A DNA stretch of 64,000 nt from Paramesorhizobium sp049065735 (GTDB lineage: Bacteria > Pseudomonadota > Alphaproteobacteria > Rhizobiales > Rhizobiaceae), in the NCBI RefSeq assembly GCF_049065735.1, contig NZ_JBAKHD010000003.1:62001-126000 (forward strand). The letters are read 5' to 3'. Below are positions 33,672 to 41,291 of this stretch, piece by piece. The notes beneath the pieces are model-generated. The model was given only the letters and a program-made list of their open reading frames with translations, searched no databases and had not been told where the DNA came from. A program made the translations under genes and the position numbers. The stretch's first letter is position 1. Every line of letters begins with the position of its first letter.

Positions 33672-35279
33672 ATGCATCACGCCGCATCGCCTGCCGGCAG
33701 CCATCTGCCCATAGCCAGCAAGCGCAGGTTCGCCGCGCTGCTTCTGGCCGGCGTTGCCTTGAGTGCCTTCAACCACTCGGCCCTGGCACAGGAGACGCCC
33801 CTGCGCGGCTCGCTGCAGGAAGCCGCTCCGCCCCCCGTCCCTTACCAGCCCGCAAGCGCCGGTGCCGTGCCGGACGCGGACACACCGGACAATGGCGGCT
33901 ATGCCGTCAGTGTTGACGAAAACACGCTGCAGGGCCTGCCGATAGAGCCGGAAGGCCTGCCCGGCGCGCCGCAGGCCGAGGAAAATACGAATCGTCGCCC
34001 GGCGCGCGCCGACGATGAGGCTCAGCCCACCAATCTGCGCACCGGGCCGGTAGGCGGCGAGGATATGGGCGACACGGGCCGGATAGCGCGCGATAATCAG
34101 CGGGAGCCGCCGATCGACGGCCATCCGCGCACGCGCACCGAGGCCGACCCTTTCGACCCAGAGGGCATCCGCGCCGGCTCCTTCATCCTGCGCCCCAGCA
34201 TCGAACAGGGCATCCGCGCCACCAGCAATGCCGACAACAGCTCCGACGGCAAGAGCGCGATCCTGTCCGAAACCGCGCTGCAGCTGGGCGTACGATCCGA
34301 CTGGTCGCGCCATCAGGCGACGATCGACGCCTCCGGCAACATCGTCAAGACGCTCTCGGGACAGAAAGTCGACGAACCGCGCATCGACATCGAAAGCGGC
34401 CTGCGGCTCGATTTGAACGACGCCACCAAGGTCAATATCGGCGCGGGTTATCATCTGCGCCGCGAAAGCGCGTCCAACCCTTCGGGCATTGTCGGCGCGC
34501 TGAAGCGCCCCATCGTGCAGACGCTGAACGGCTCCCTCGGCGTCGAACGCGATGTGGGCGTGTTTTTCGGCGCCGCCACGGCGAGGGTCGAGCGCTCCGT
34601 CTATGGCGATGCCGAAATCTCCGGAGGCGGCAAGGTTACCCAGAAGGACCGCGACGCCAACCTCGTGACCCTGACGCTGCGCGGCGGCTATGAAATCTCC
34701 GAAGCGATAAAGCCCTTCGCCGAAATCGAAGCCGGCAAGCGAATCTATGATCAGAAGCGGGACGACAACGGCTATGAGCGCGACGCCACCCGCCTCGGCC
34801 TGCGCGTCGGCTCCATCGTCGATATGGGCGAGAAGCTGAACGGCGAATTCTCGGTCGGTTACCTGCGCGAGAATATCGAGGATGAGCGGCTGAAGGATAT
34901 TGGCGGCCTTTGGGTAAACGCCGCGATGAACTGGTCGCCCGAGCGCGGCACGGATGTGCGGATTTCGGGACAGACTATCGTCGATGGCGGAACCGCTCCC
35001 GGCGACAGCGGCAATATCCTCTATCTGGCAAATATCGACGTGAAGCGCCTGATCCGCGCCAACCTGACCTTCGAAACAGGTCTGGATCTGACCCTGCGCG
35101 ACAATCGCGACGGCACGAGCCTTGATTACGGCCTCGGCGCTGAAATCGGCGCCACCTACTGGTTCAACCGCTTCGTCGGCGTCAACGGACGCCTGCGCCA
35201 CGAATTCATGAAGAGCGACGTCAGCTGGCGCGAATACACGGCCAACAGCGTCTATGTCGGGGTGAAGGTGCAGAGGTAG
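33672..35279 (+). CDS. outer-membrane beta-barrel protein
   Basis: A 535-residue exported protein. The signal peptide core (RRFAALLLAGVALSAFNHSALAQE) is followed by a Pro/Ala-rich acidic linker, about residues 40-160. From RAGSFILRPSIEQGIRATSNAD to the end there are about 16 alternating amphipathic strands, and the last residues (ANSVYVGVKVQR) fit an outer-membrane barrel. It resembles the BBP2-type putative porins. ATG 33672 is chosen; a GTG at 33621 is possible. GGTTAA and TTAACC elements lie upstream (33594-33618). The cargo is unknown. Confidence 0.75.
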   Translation: MHHAASPAGSHLPIASKRRFAALLLAGVALSAFNHSALAQETPLRGSLQEAAPPPVPYQPASAGAVPDADTPDNGGYAVSVDENTLQGLPIEPEGLPGAPQAEENTNRRPARADDEAQPTNLRTGPVGGEDMGDTGRIARDNQREPPIDGHPRTRTEADPFDPEGIRAGSFILRPSIEQGIRATSNADNSSDGKSAILSETALQLGVRSDWSRHQATIDASGNIVKTLSGQKVDEPRIDIESGLRLDLNDATKVNIGAGYHLRRESASNPSGIVGALKRPIVQTLNGSLGVERDVGVFFGAATARVERSVYGDAEISGGGKVTQKDRDANLVTLTLRGGYEISEAIKPFAEIEAGKRIYDQKRDDNGYERDATRLGLRVGSIVDMGEKLNGEFSVGYLRENIEDERLKDIGGLWVNAAMNWSPERGTDVRISGQTIVDGGTAPGDSGNILYLANIDVKRLIRANLTFETGLDLTLRDNRDGTSLDYGLGAEIGATYWFNRFVGVNGRLRHEFMKSDVSWREYTANSVYVGVKVQR

Positions 35280-35285
35280 TCTAGC

Positions 35286-35491
35286 GTTTCCTTCCCCCTT
35301 GCGGGATTGAGGAGCGTTCGGCCGAAGGCCGAGGAATGCCAACGATTTGGCTTTTCCAGCGACGAAACCCGCGTTAGCGGGCGGATGGGGGTAGTAAAGG
35401 CAGCGCGCCGTATTCTCATAGCTCGCAAACTACGCAACCACCCCCATCCGTCTGCTCCGCAGACACCTTCCCCGCAAGGGGGAAGGAGGGC
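35286..35491. repeat. dispersed palindromic repeat, family A copy 3 (expanded)
   Basis: The 220-base gap between the barrel gene and galU holds a longer family A copy. CTTCCCCCTTGCGGG at the left is followed by about 60 extra bases (35312-35370) absent from other copies, then GCGGGCGGATGGGGGT, ACCCCCATCCGTCTGCTCCG and CCTTCCCCGCAAGGGGGAAGG. Confidence 0.7.
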
Positions 35492-35499
35492 GTTGGCGC

Positions 35500-36396
35500 T
35501 TAACTTCCGACCTTGATCGTCTGCAGCAAGTCCCCGATCGAATACTCGACATTCGGGCGGATATCGCTGCGCCAAAGGGCGAAGGCGACATTGGCCTCAA
35601 TGAAGCCTTCTTTCGAGCCGCAATCGAAGGTGCGGCCCGTGTAGTGGAAGCCGTAGAAAGGCTGTTCCTTGGCGAGCTTCAGCATGCCGTCGGTCAGCTG
35701 GATTTCGCCGCCGGAGCCCTTTTCCTGGCTTTCGAGAATACCGAAAATCTCCGGCTGCAGGATGTAGCGCCCGTTGATGTAGAGGTTCGACGGCGCGGTG
35801 CCTTTGGCCGGCTTCTCCACCATGCCGGTGACCTTGAAGCCCTTGCCCACCGGCTCGCCGCGTCCGACGATCCCATATTTATGCGCTTCCGCCGGGTCGC
35901 ATTCCTGCACGGCGATGACGTTGCCGCCGCTCTCCTCATAAAGCTCCACCATCTCGGCGAGGCAGCTCTTCTTCGACTGCATCACCATGTCGGGCAGCAG
36001 CAGCGCGAAGGGCTCATCGCCCACCAGCTCCCGCGCGCACCAGACGGCATGGCCGAGGCCCAGTGGCACCTGCTGGCGCGTGAAGCTCGCCGTGCCCGGT
36101 TGGGGCTGAATGCTCTGGAGATGATCGAGAAGCTCGTTCTTGCCGCGTTCAGCGAGCGTCGAATAGAGCTCCACCTGCGCGTCGAAATAATCCTCGATGA
36201 CGGCCTTGTTGCGGCCCGTGACGAAGATCAGATGCTCGATCCCCGCCTCACGCGCCTCATCCACGACGTATTGGATGACCGGCTTGTCCACGACGGGCAG
36301 CATCTCCTTCGGAATGGACTTGGTCGCCGGCAAGAAGCGGGTCCCCAGGCCTGCCACGGGGAAGATTGCCTTGCGGATCTTTTTCTTCGAACTCAT
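35500..36396 (-). CDS. galU: UTP-glucose-1-phosphate uridylyltransferase
   Basis: Makes UDP-glucose for polysaccharide, glucan and lipopolysaccharide synthesis. The 298-residue enzyme has the nucleotidyltransferase start AIFPVAGLGTRFLPATKSIPKEMLPVVDKPVIQYVVDEA, then FVTGRNKAVIEDYFD, FALLLPDMVM and EKPAKGTAPSNLYINGRYIL, all GalU signatures. It is divergent from the lytic transglycosylase across 234 bases. Confidence 0.95.
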   Translation of the reverse strand: MSSKKKIRKAIFPVAGLGTRFLPATKSIPKEMLPVVDKPVIQYVVDEAREAGIEHLIFVTGRNKAVIEDYFDAQVELYSTLAERGKNELLDHLQSIQPQPGTASFTRQQVPLGLGHAVWCARELVGDEPFALLLPDMVMQSKKSCLAEMVELYEESGGNVIAVQECDPAEAHKYGIVGRGEPVGKGFKVTGMVEKPAKGTAPSNLYINGRYILQPEIFGILESQEKGSGGEIQLTDGMLKLAKEQPFYGFHYTGRTFDCGSKEGFIEANVAFALWRSDIRPNVEYSIGDLLQTIKVGS

Positions 36397-36630
36397 TCCT
36401 TTTCCAACTCCACGAAAGGGCCTGACAGGCTAGACTTCCAGCCGAATAACGATGAACATCGGTGGAAAGCAACAGAATAAACGATCACGTTGCATATCGG
36501 CATAAAACGTGGATTGAGCGCATGAACAGCCCGTCCTGCCGAACTTCAGCCAGATGGTAAACCGATTGCTAACCTGAGGACGATATTTTTGCCGATCATG
36601 AAGGGACTGCCGGGTTACGAGGAGTAAAGT

Positions 36631-37869
36631 ATGATTCGAACGCGCCGCGCTTCAATCGGACGGATCGGGAAAACGCTCGCGCAATTCGCTGTGACAATGG
36701 CGTTATTATCCGCATTCATGACGCCAAGCGCGCTGGCCGATGCCGGATTCAAACGCTGGATCGCCAGTTTCCGCACCACCGCGCTCAACAGCGGCGTCTC
36801 CGCGACAACCTTCAATCGCGCTTTCGCGGGCATCACCGCGCCCGACCCGGAGGTGTTGAAGAAGGCTGCCTACCAGCCTGAATTCACCGCCCCCGTCTGG
36901 GATTATATCGACAACCGCGTCAACGAGCATTCGGTTGCGACCGGACAGGCCATGGCGCGCCAATGGGGTCCCTGGCTTCAGCGCATAGAGCAGCGGTTCG
37001 GCGTGCAGCGCAGCATTCTTCTCGCCATCTGGTCGATGGAAAGCAATTATGGCGAGATCCTCAAGCGCGACGACGTCATGCGCGACGCCATCCGCTCGCT
37101 GGCCACCCTCGCCTATGCCGACAAGGCGCGCGCCAAATATGCCCGCACGCAATTGATCGCCGCGATGAAGATTCTCCAGACAGGCGATATCGACCGCAGC
37201 CATCTGACCGGCTCCTGGGCGGGCGCGCTCGGCCACACCCAGTTCATCCCGACCAGCTATCAGGCCTATGCGGTCGATATCGACGGCGACGGCAAGCGCA
37301 ATATCTGGACTTCGCCTCCCGATGCGCTGGCGACGGCGGCCAACCTTCTGAAACGCAATGGCTGGGAGCCCGGCCAGACCTGGGGCTATGAGGTGGTGCT
37401 ACCGGCGGGCCGGAAATTCCCCTCGGGCTCGCTGACGCTGGCCGAATGGCAGGCGCTGGGCGTCAAGCGCGCCAATGGCAAGCCCTTTCCGCGCAGTTCG
37501 CAGAAGGCTACGCTGAAGCTGCCCGACGGGCGCCAGGGCCCAGCCTTCCTGATGACCAAGAATTTCTTCGTGCTGAAGCGCTATAACAATGCCGATAAAT
37601 ATGCGCTGGGCGTGGGCCTTCTCGCCGACCGCATCTCCGGCTATCCTGGGCTCGTGCAGGACTGGAACCGACCCTTCACGCCAATCTCCATGCGCGAGCG
37701 GCAGGAATTGCAGCAGCATTTGCAGGCGCTGGGCTATTATGACGGCAATATCGACGGCAAGATCGGCTCCACCTCGCGCAAGGCCATCGAGGCCTTCCAG
37801 CAGCGCAATGGCCTTTCGCCGGACGGCCACCCGAGCAAGGAAGTGCTGTCGGTGCTGCGGCAGCGCTAA
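36631..37869 (+). CDS. lytic murein transglycosylase, MltB-like
   Basis: A 412-residue exported enzyme that cleaves the glycan of peptidoglycan to 1,6-anhydro products. Signal sequence about residues 1-37 (ending PSALADAGF). The SLT-type catalytic domain shows ILLAIWSMESNYGE (catalytic Glu), LTGSWAGALGHTQFIPTSY and DIDGDGKRNIWTSPPDALATAANLLKRNGW. A C-terminal peptidoglycan-binding domain 1 (about residues 350-412, ELQQHLQALGYYDGNIDGKIGSTSRKAIEAFQQRNGL) closes it. AGGAGTAAAGT precedes the start. No lipobox, so soluble periplasmic. Confidence 0.92.
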   Translation: MIRTRRASIGRIGKTLAQFAVTMALLSAFMTPSALADAGFKRWIASFRTTALNSGVSATTFNRAFAGITAPDPEVLKKAAYQPEFTAPVWDYIDNRVNEHSVATGQAMARQWGPWLQRIEQRFGVQRSILLAIWSMESNYGEILKRDDVMRDAIRSLATLAYADKARAKYARTQLIAAMKILQTGDIDRSHLTGSWAGALGHTQFIPTSYQAYAVDIDGDGKRNIWTSPPDALATAANLLKRNGWEPGQTWGYEVVLPAGRKFPSGSLTLAEWQALGVKRANGKPFPRSSQKATLKLPDGRQGPAFLMTKNFFVLKRYNNADKYALGVGLLADRISGYPGLVQDWNRPFTPISMRERQELQQHLQALGYYDGNIDGKIGSTSRKAIEAFQQRNGLSPDGHPSKEVLSVLRQR

Positions 37870-37870
37870 A

Positions 37871-37971
37871 GCATGTCTCCCAAAAGCGGGAACCGGTTTT
37901 GGGATAAAGACATGCGCAAAAACAAAAACTTAAAGCGTGTTCCATGAATGCGATGAAATGCAACACGCTTT
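37871..37971. repeat. double-hairpin intergenic repeat
   Basis: Two hairpins follow the transglycosylase stop: GCATGTCT (37871-37878) with AGACATGC (37908-37915), containing inner CCAAAA..TTTTGG, and AAAGCGTGTT (37932-37941) with AACACGCTTT (37962-37971). Sequences like this are widespread between genes in Brucella and relatives. They could end transcription or stabilise mRNA. Confidence 0.65.
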
Positions 37972-37994
37972 AGGGTGAAATCGATTTGAGGGAA

Positions 37995-39185
37995 ATGCGA
38001 CAACGCCCGGCATCATTTCTGACGCTCGTCCTCATCCTCCTCTCGCTGGCGGCGCTGACGATCCTCGCCGTCACCCCGGAAGCAGCGGCGCAGGAGCGCA
38101 GGAACCTGTTCGAGATGCTGTTCGGCAGGCGAACGCCTCCCCCGGTTTATGAAGAGCCCCCGCAATATCGCGAACCGGGCCGGGCGAGGAAACGTCCCTC
38201 GAAATCGGCCACCCGGCGGCGTCCGCCATCCGAGCGTCCGGCGGAGCGACCCATGCGCTCGCGCGCGCCGGCCGCCACTGGCGCACCGTCGGCCCGCGCA
38301 GCTGCCGCCCCCACCCCGCCCGTCGAGAAAACGCCCGACGCCAGGACCGTGCTGGTCGTGGGCGACTTCATTGGCGGCGGGCTCGCGGAGGGCTTGAGCG
38401 AAGCGTTTGCCGAGACGCCGGATATCCGCGTCGCCAGCCGGATCAACGGCTCTTCCGGCTTCGTTCGTACCGATCATTATGATTGGGGAACAAACATCAA
38501 GACCATCCTCGAAGAAGAGAGGCCGGCCGCCGTCGTGGTGATGATCGGCGCGAATGACCGCCAGCCGATGACGGTGGACGGCGTGACCTACGCACCGCGT
38601 ACACCGCAATGGACGGCGGAATATTCCAGGCGCGTCGAGAGCTTCGTGGGCACGGTCAAGAGCGCAGGCTATCCGCTGGTCTGGGTCGGCCAGCCGCCCT
38701 TCAAGCTGCGCAGCCTGTCACAGGACATGCTGGCGCTGAACGAGATCTACCAAACCGCCACAGAGAACGCCGGCGGCAATTTCACCGATGTCTGGGACGG
38801 CTTTGTCGACGAGAACGGCAATTTCGTCCTTTCCGGCGTCGATATCAACGGCCAGACAGCGCGCCTGCGCGCCAATGACGGCATCAACATCACCAGCGCC
38901 GGCAAGCGCAAGCTCGCCTTTTACGCCGAAAAGCCCCTGCGGCAATTGCTGGGCGCCACCACCCCCGCTCCCCTCCCCGGCACCCCGGCTGGCCCCAACG
39001 CGCCCACAGCCGCCGCGCCCGCCAAAATCGACCGCATCGCGCCGGTGAGCTTGAAGGACCTGGACCTGCAGGGGAGCAATGAGCTCATGGGCGCCGCGGT
39101 TGGCCCGGTGCCGGCGAAGCCTGCACCGGACAACACGGTGACCGCCCACCCAGGGCGGGCTGATGATTTCCGCTGGCCTCGATAA
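37995..39185 (+). CDS. DUF459 SGNH-hydrolase-like exported protein
   Basis: A 396-residue envelope protein: signal segment ASFLTLVLILLSLAALTILA, a basic Pro/Arg-rich linker (about residues 45-110), and an SGNH/GDSL-like domain with the first block VLVVGDFIGGGLAEGLSEAF (Asp-Phe where a GDS Ser is expected), then VVVMIGANDRQPM and LVWVGQPPF. The DUF459 group is often linked to cell-wall or polysaccharide acyl modification. In block I the usual Ser appears replaced, so activity is doubtful. ATG 37995 has GAGGGAA upstream; TTG 37986 is the alternative. Confidence 0.75.
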   Translation: MRQRPASFLTLVLILLSLAALTILAVTPEAAAQERRNLFEMLFGRRTPPPVYEEPPQYREPGRARKRPSKSATRRRPPSERPAERPMRSRAPAATGAPSARAAAAPTPPVEKTPDARTVLVVGDFIGGGLAEGLSEAFAETPDIRVASRINGSSGFVRTDHYDWGTNIKTILEEERPAAVVVMIGANDRQPMTVDGVTYAPRTPQWTAEYSRRVESFVGTVKSAGYPLVWVGQPPFKLRSLSQDMLALNEIYQTATENAGGNFTDVWDGFVDENGNFVLSGVDINGQTARLRANDGINITSAGKRKLAFYAEKPLRQLLGATTPAPLPGTPAGPNAPTAAAPAKIDRIAPVSLKDLDLQGSNELMGAAVGPVPAKPAPDNTVTAHPGRADDFRWPR

Positions 39186-39207
39186 AGCGATCACTTATAT
39201 AATTAGC

Positions 39208-39226
39208 CAGTCTAGCCAATTGGAGA
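39208..39226. promoter_or_regulatory. possible antitoxin operator
   Basis: TTAGCCA and CTAGCCA direct repeats (within TTAGCCAGTCTAGCCAATTG) lie 12 bases or so upstream of the Phd-like start, next to an AT-rich TTATATAAT box at about 39194-39202. Spacing fits a Phd autorepression site. Binding is inferred. Confidence 0.4.
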
Positions 39227-39232
39227 GAAAAG

Positions 39233-39520
39233 ATGGAATGGCAACTAAAGGACGCCAAGAACCACTTTTCGAAGGTGGTGCAAAAGGCATTAAAGGAAGG
39301 GCCGCAAACGGTCATCTTGCGAGGTGAACGCGCCGCCGTGGTGTTATCGGCAGCGGACTATGACGCGCTCGCTGGCAACCAGCCCAACATTGTCGAAGAT
39401 TTGCTCAGCGGTCCGGCATGGGACGATGTGTTTGTAGACGCAGTCAATACGCGAGCGAAGCATCCCAGCCGCGATCCGATGCTTTTTGCCGGCACCGGAG
39501 CCCAGATTATCAATCCATAG
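39233..39520 (+). CDS. Phd/YefM-family antitoxin, apparently orphan
   Basis: A 95-residue protein (MEWQLKDAKNHFSKVVQKALKEGPQTVILRGERAAVVLSAADYDAL) with the Phd/YefM N-terminal DNA-binding fold, including A-K-N-x-F-S-x-V-V and the strand PQTVILRGERAAVVLSAADY. TTGGAGAGAAAAG gives a good ribosome site. Phd antitoxins are normally followed by a Doc, RelE or VapC toxin; here only 21 bases separate the stop from the end of gltD on the other strand, and no toxin is visible on either side. It may be a survivor of a lost pair or act on a remote toxin. Confidence 0.75.
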   Translation: MEWQLKDAKNHFSKVVQKALKEGPQTVILRGERAAVVLSAADYDALAGNQPNIVEDLLSGPAWDDVFVDAVNTRAKHPSRDPMLFAGTGAQIINP

Positions 39521-39541
39521 GCTCCGGCGTAAACGGGGAAA

Positions 39542-40996
39542 TCAGCGCGGCAGCACACTCGCGCCCATCAGGAACTCGTCCACCGCCCGCGCGGCCTGAC
39601 GTCCTTCACGGATCGCCCAGACCACCAGTGACTGTCCCCGCCGTACGTCGCCCGCCGCGAACACCTTGTCCACGCTGGTGCGATAGTCGCGGTCGTTGGC
39701 TTCCACCGCACGGTTGCCGCGCCGGTCGGTGGCGATCTTCAGGTTATCGCCCAGTTCCTTCACGACGCTGTTTTCCAAGGGGCCGGAGAAGCCGATGGCG
39801 ATGAAGGCGAGGTCAGCCTTGATGAAGAACTCCGTGCCTTCGATGGGCTTGCGCTGCTCATCCACCTCGCAGCAGCGCACATGGGTGAGCCGGCCCTCTT
39901 CACCGATGAATTCGAGCGTCGCCACCTGGAACTCGCGGTCCGCGCCTTCCGCCTGCGATGACGAAACGCGCATCTTCGTCGCCCAATAGGGCCAGACGGT
40001 GAGCTTGTCTTCCTTCTCCGGCGGCTGCGGGCGGATGTCGAGCTGCGTCACCTTCACCGCACCCTGCCGGAACGCCGTGCCGACGCAGTCCGACGCCGTG
40101 TCGCCGCCGCCGACGACCACGACATGCTTGCCGCCCGCGAGGATGGGGGCAGAAGGCCAGGCCACGGAATCGATATTCTCACGTCCGATCCGGCGGTTCT
40201 GCTGGACGAGATAGCTCATCGCGTCATGCACGCCGTCGAGATCAGCGCCGGGGATGCCCGCCGGGCGCGGCGTCTCGGAGCCGCCGCAATAGAGCACGGC
40301 ATCATAGGCGTCGATCAGCTCCTTGACCGGCTTGTCGACGCCGACATTGACGCCGCAGAAGAAGGTGACGCCCTCGCCCTGCATCTGTGCCACGCGCCGG
40401 TCGATATAATGCTTCTCCATCTTGAAATCGGGAATGCCGTAGCGAAGCAGACCGCCCGGGCGGCTCTCGCGCTCATAGACATGCACCTCGTGCCCCGCGC
40501 GGCCAAGCTGCTGCGCCGCCGCCAGCCCCGCCGGGCCGGAGCCGATAATGGCCACCTTCTTGCCCGTCTGGGCCTCGGCAGGCTGCGGCACGACATAGCC
40601 GGTCTCATAGGCCTTGTCGGCAATCGCCTGCTCGACCGTCTTGATGGCGACCGGCATGTCCTCCAGATTCAGCGTGCAGGCTTCTTCGCAGGGCGCGGGG
40701 CAGATGCGGCCGGTGAATTCGGGGAAATTGTTGGTCGAGTGCAGGTTGCGGATCGCCTCGTCCCAATTGTCGTTATAGACGAGATCGTTCCAGTCGGGGA
40801 TCTGATTATGCACCGGGCAGCCCGTGGGTCCATGGCAATAGGGAATGCCGCAATCCATGCAGCGCGCCGCCTGCTTGCGCACTTCCCCATCCGTCATCGG
40901 AATGGTGAACTCGCGAAAATGCCGGATGCGGTCGGATGCCGGCTGATACTTCGCCACCTGCCGGTCGATTTCGAGAAAACCTGTAACCTTACCCAT
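39542..40996 (-). CDS. gltD: glutamate synthase small (beta) subunit
   Basis: FAD- and iron-sulfur-containing electron-input subunit of NADPH-dependent glutamate synthase, 484 residues. Iron-sulfur cysteines are seen in AARCMDCGIPYCHGPTGCPVHN and CPAPCEEACTL. The FAD site is VAIIGSGPAGLAAAQQLGRAGHEVHVYER, the NADPH site is VVVVGGGDTASDCVGTAFRQGA, and AIGFSGP lies near the end. It lies downstream of gltB on the same strand, separated by 295 bases that contain a family B repeat. Confidence 0.95.
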   Translation of the reverse strand: MGKVTGFLEIDRQVAKYQPASDRIRHFREFTIPMTDGEVRKQAARCMDCGIPYCHGPTGCPVHNQIPDWNDLVYNDNWDEAIRNLHSTNNFPEFTGRICPAPCEEACTLNLEDMPVAIKTVEQAIADKAYETGYVVPQPAEAQTGKKVAIIGSGPAGLAAAQQLGRAGHEVHVYERESRPGGLLRYGIPDFKMEKHYIDRRVAQMQGEGVTFFCGVNVGVDKPVKELIDAYDAVLYCGGSETPRPAGIPGADLDGVHDAMSYLVQQNRRIGRENIDSVAWPSAPILAGGKHVVVVGGGDTASDCVGTAFRQGAVKVTQLDIRPQPPEKEDKLTVWPYWATKMRVSSSQAEGADREFQVATLEFIGEEGRLTHVRCCEVDEQRKPIEGTEFFIKADLAFIAIGFSGPLENSVVKELGDNLKIATDRRGNRAVEANDRDYRTSVDKVFAAGDVRRGQSLVVWAIREGRQAARAVDEFLMGASVLPR

Positions 40997-41059
40997 GAAC
41001 CTTTTCTCCCCTCGCTGTCGAGGTCGATCTTTGTGCGGGAGCCTGTGTTTTAAGACGGA

Positions 41060-41240
41060 ACCGCTGGCGGGACAGTACCCCCCTCTGCCCTGCCGGGCAT
41101 CTCCCCCTCAAGGGGGGAGATTACGCTCTCATCAACGTCCGGTGCCAATCACAAACGGTGCAGGATGAGGGCGGAGCGTCCTGCCAGCCAAATCTCCCCC
41201 CTTGTGGGGGAGATGTCCGGCAGGACAGAGGGGGGTTGCC
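41060..41240. repeat. dispersed palindromic repeat, family B copy 3 (inverted)
   Basis: Lies between gltB and gltD. It starts with CCGCTGGCGGGACAG, the inverse of the right flank of copies 1 and 2, so it is inserted in the opposite orientation. CCTGCCGGGCATCTCCCCC and GGGGGAGATGTCCGGCAGG form the main arms. It lies inside what is expected to be one operon. Confidence 0.8.
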
Positions 41241-41291
41241 TCGCGATTCCATCAAAACATTTGCTGGTCTCTCAGCACCCTTGATTGACGA

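Noticed and set aside
39418..39804. Possible toxin partner of the Phd-like gene
   Set aside because: The frame is antisense to gltD and has no toxin motif; the antitoxin is treated as an orphan.
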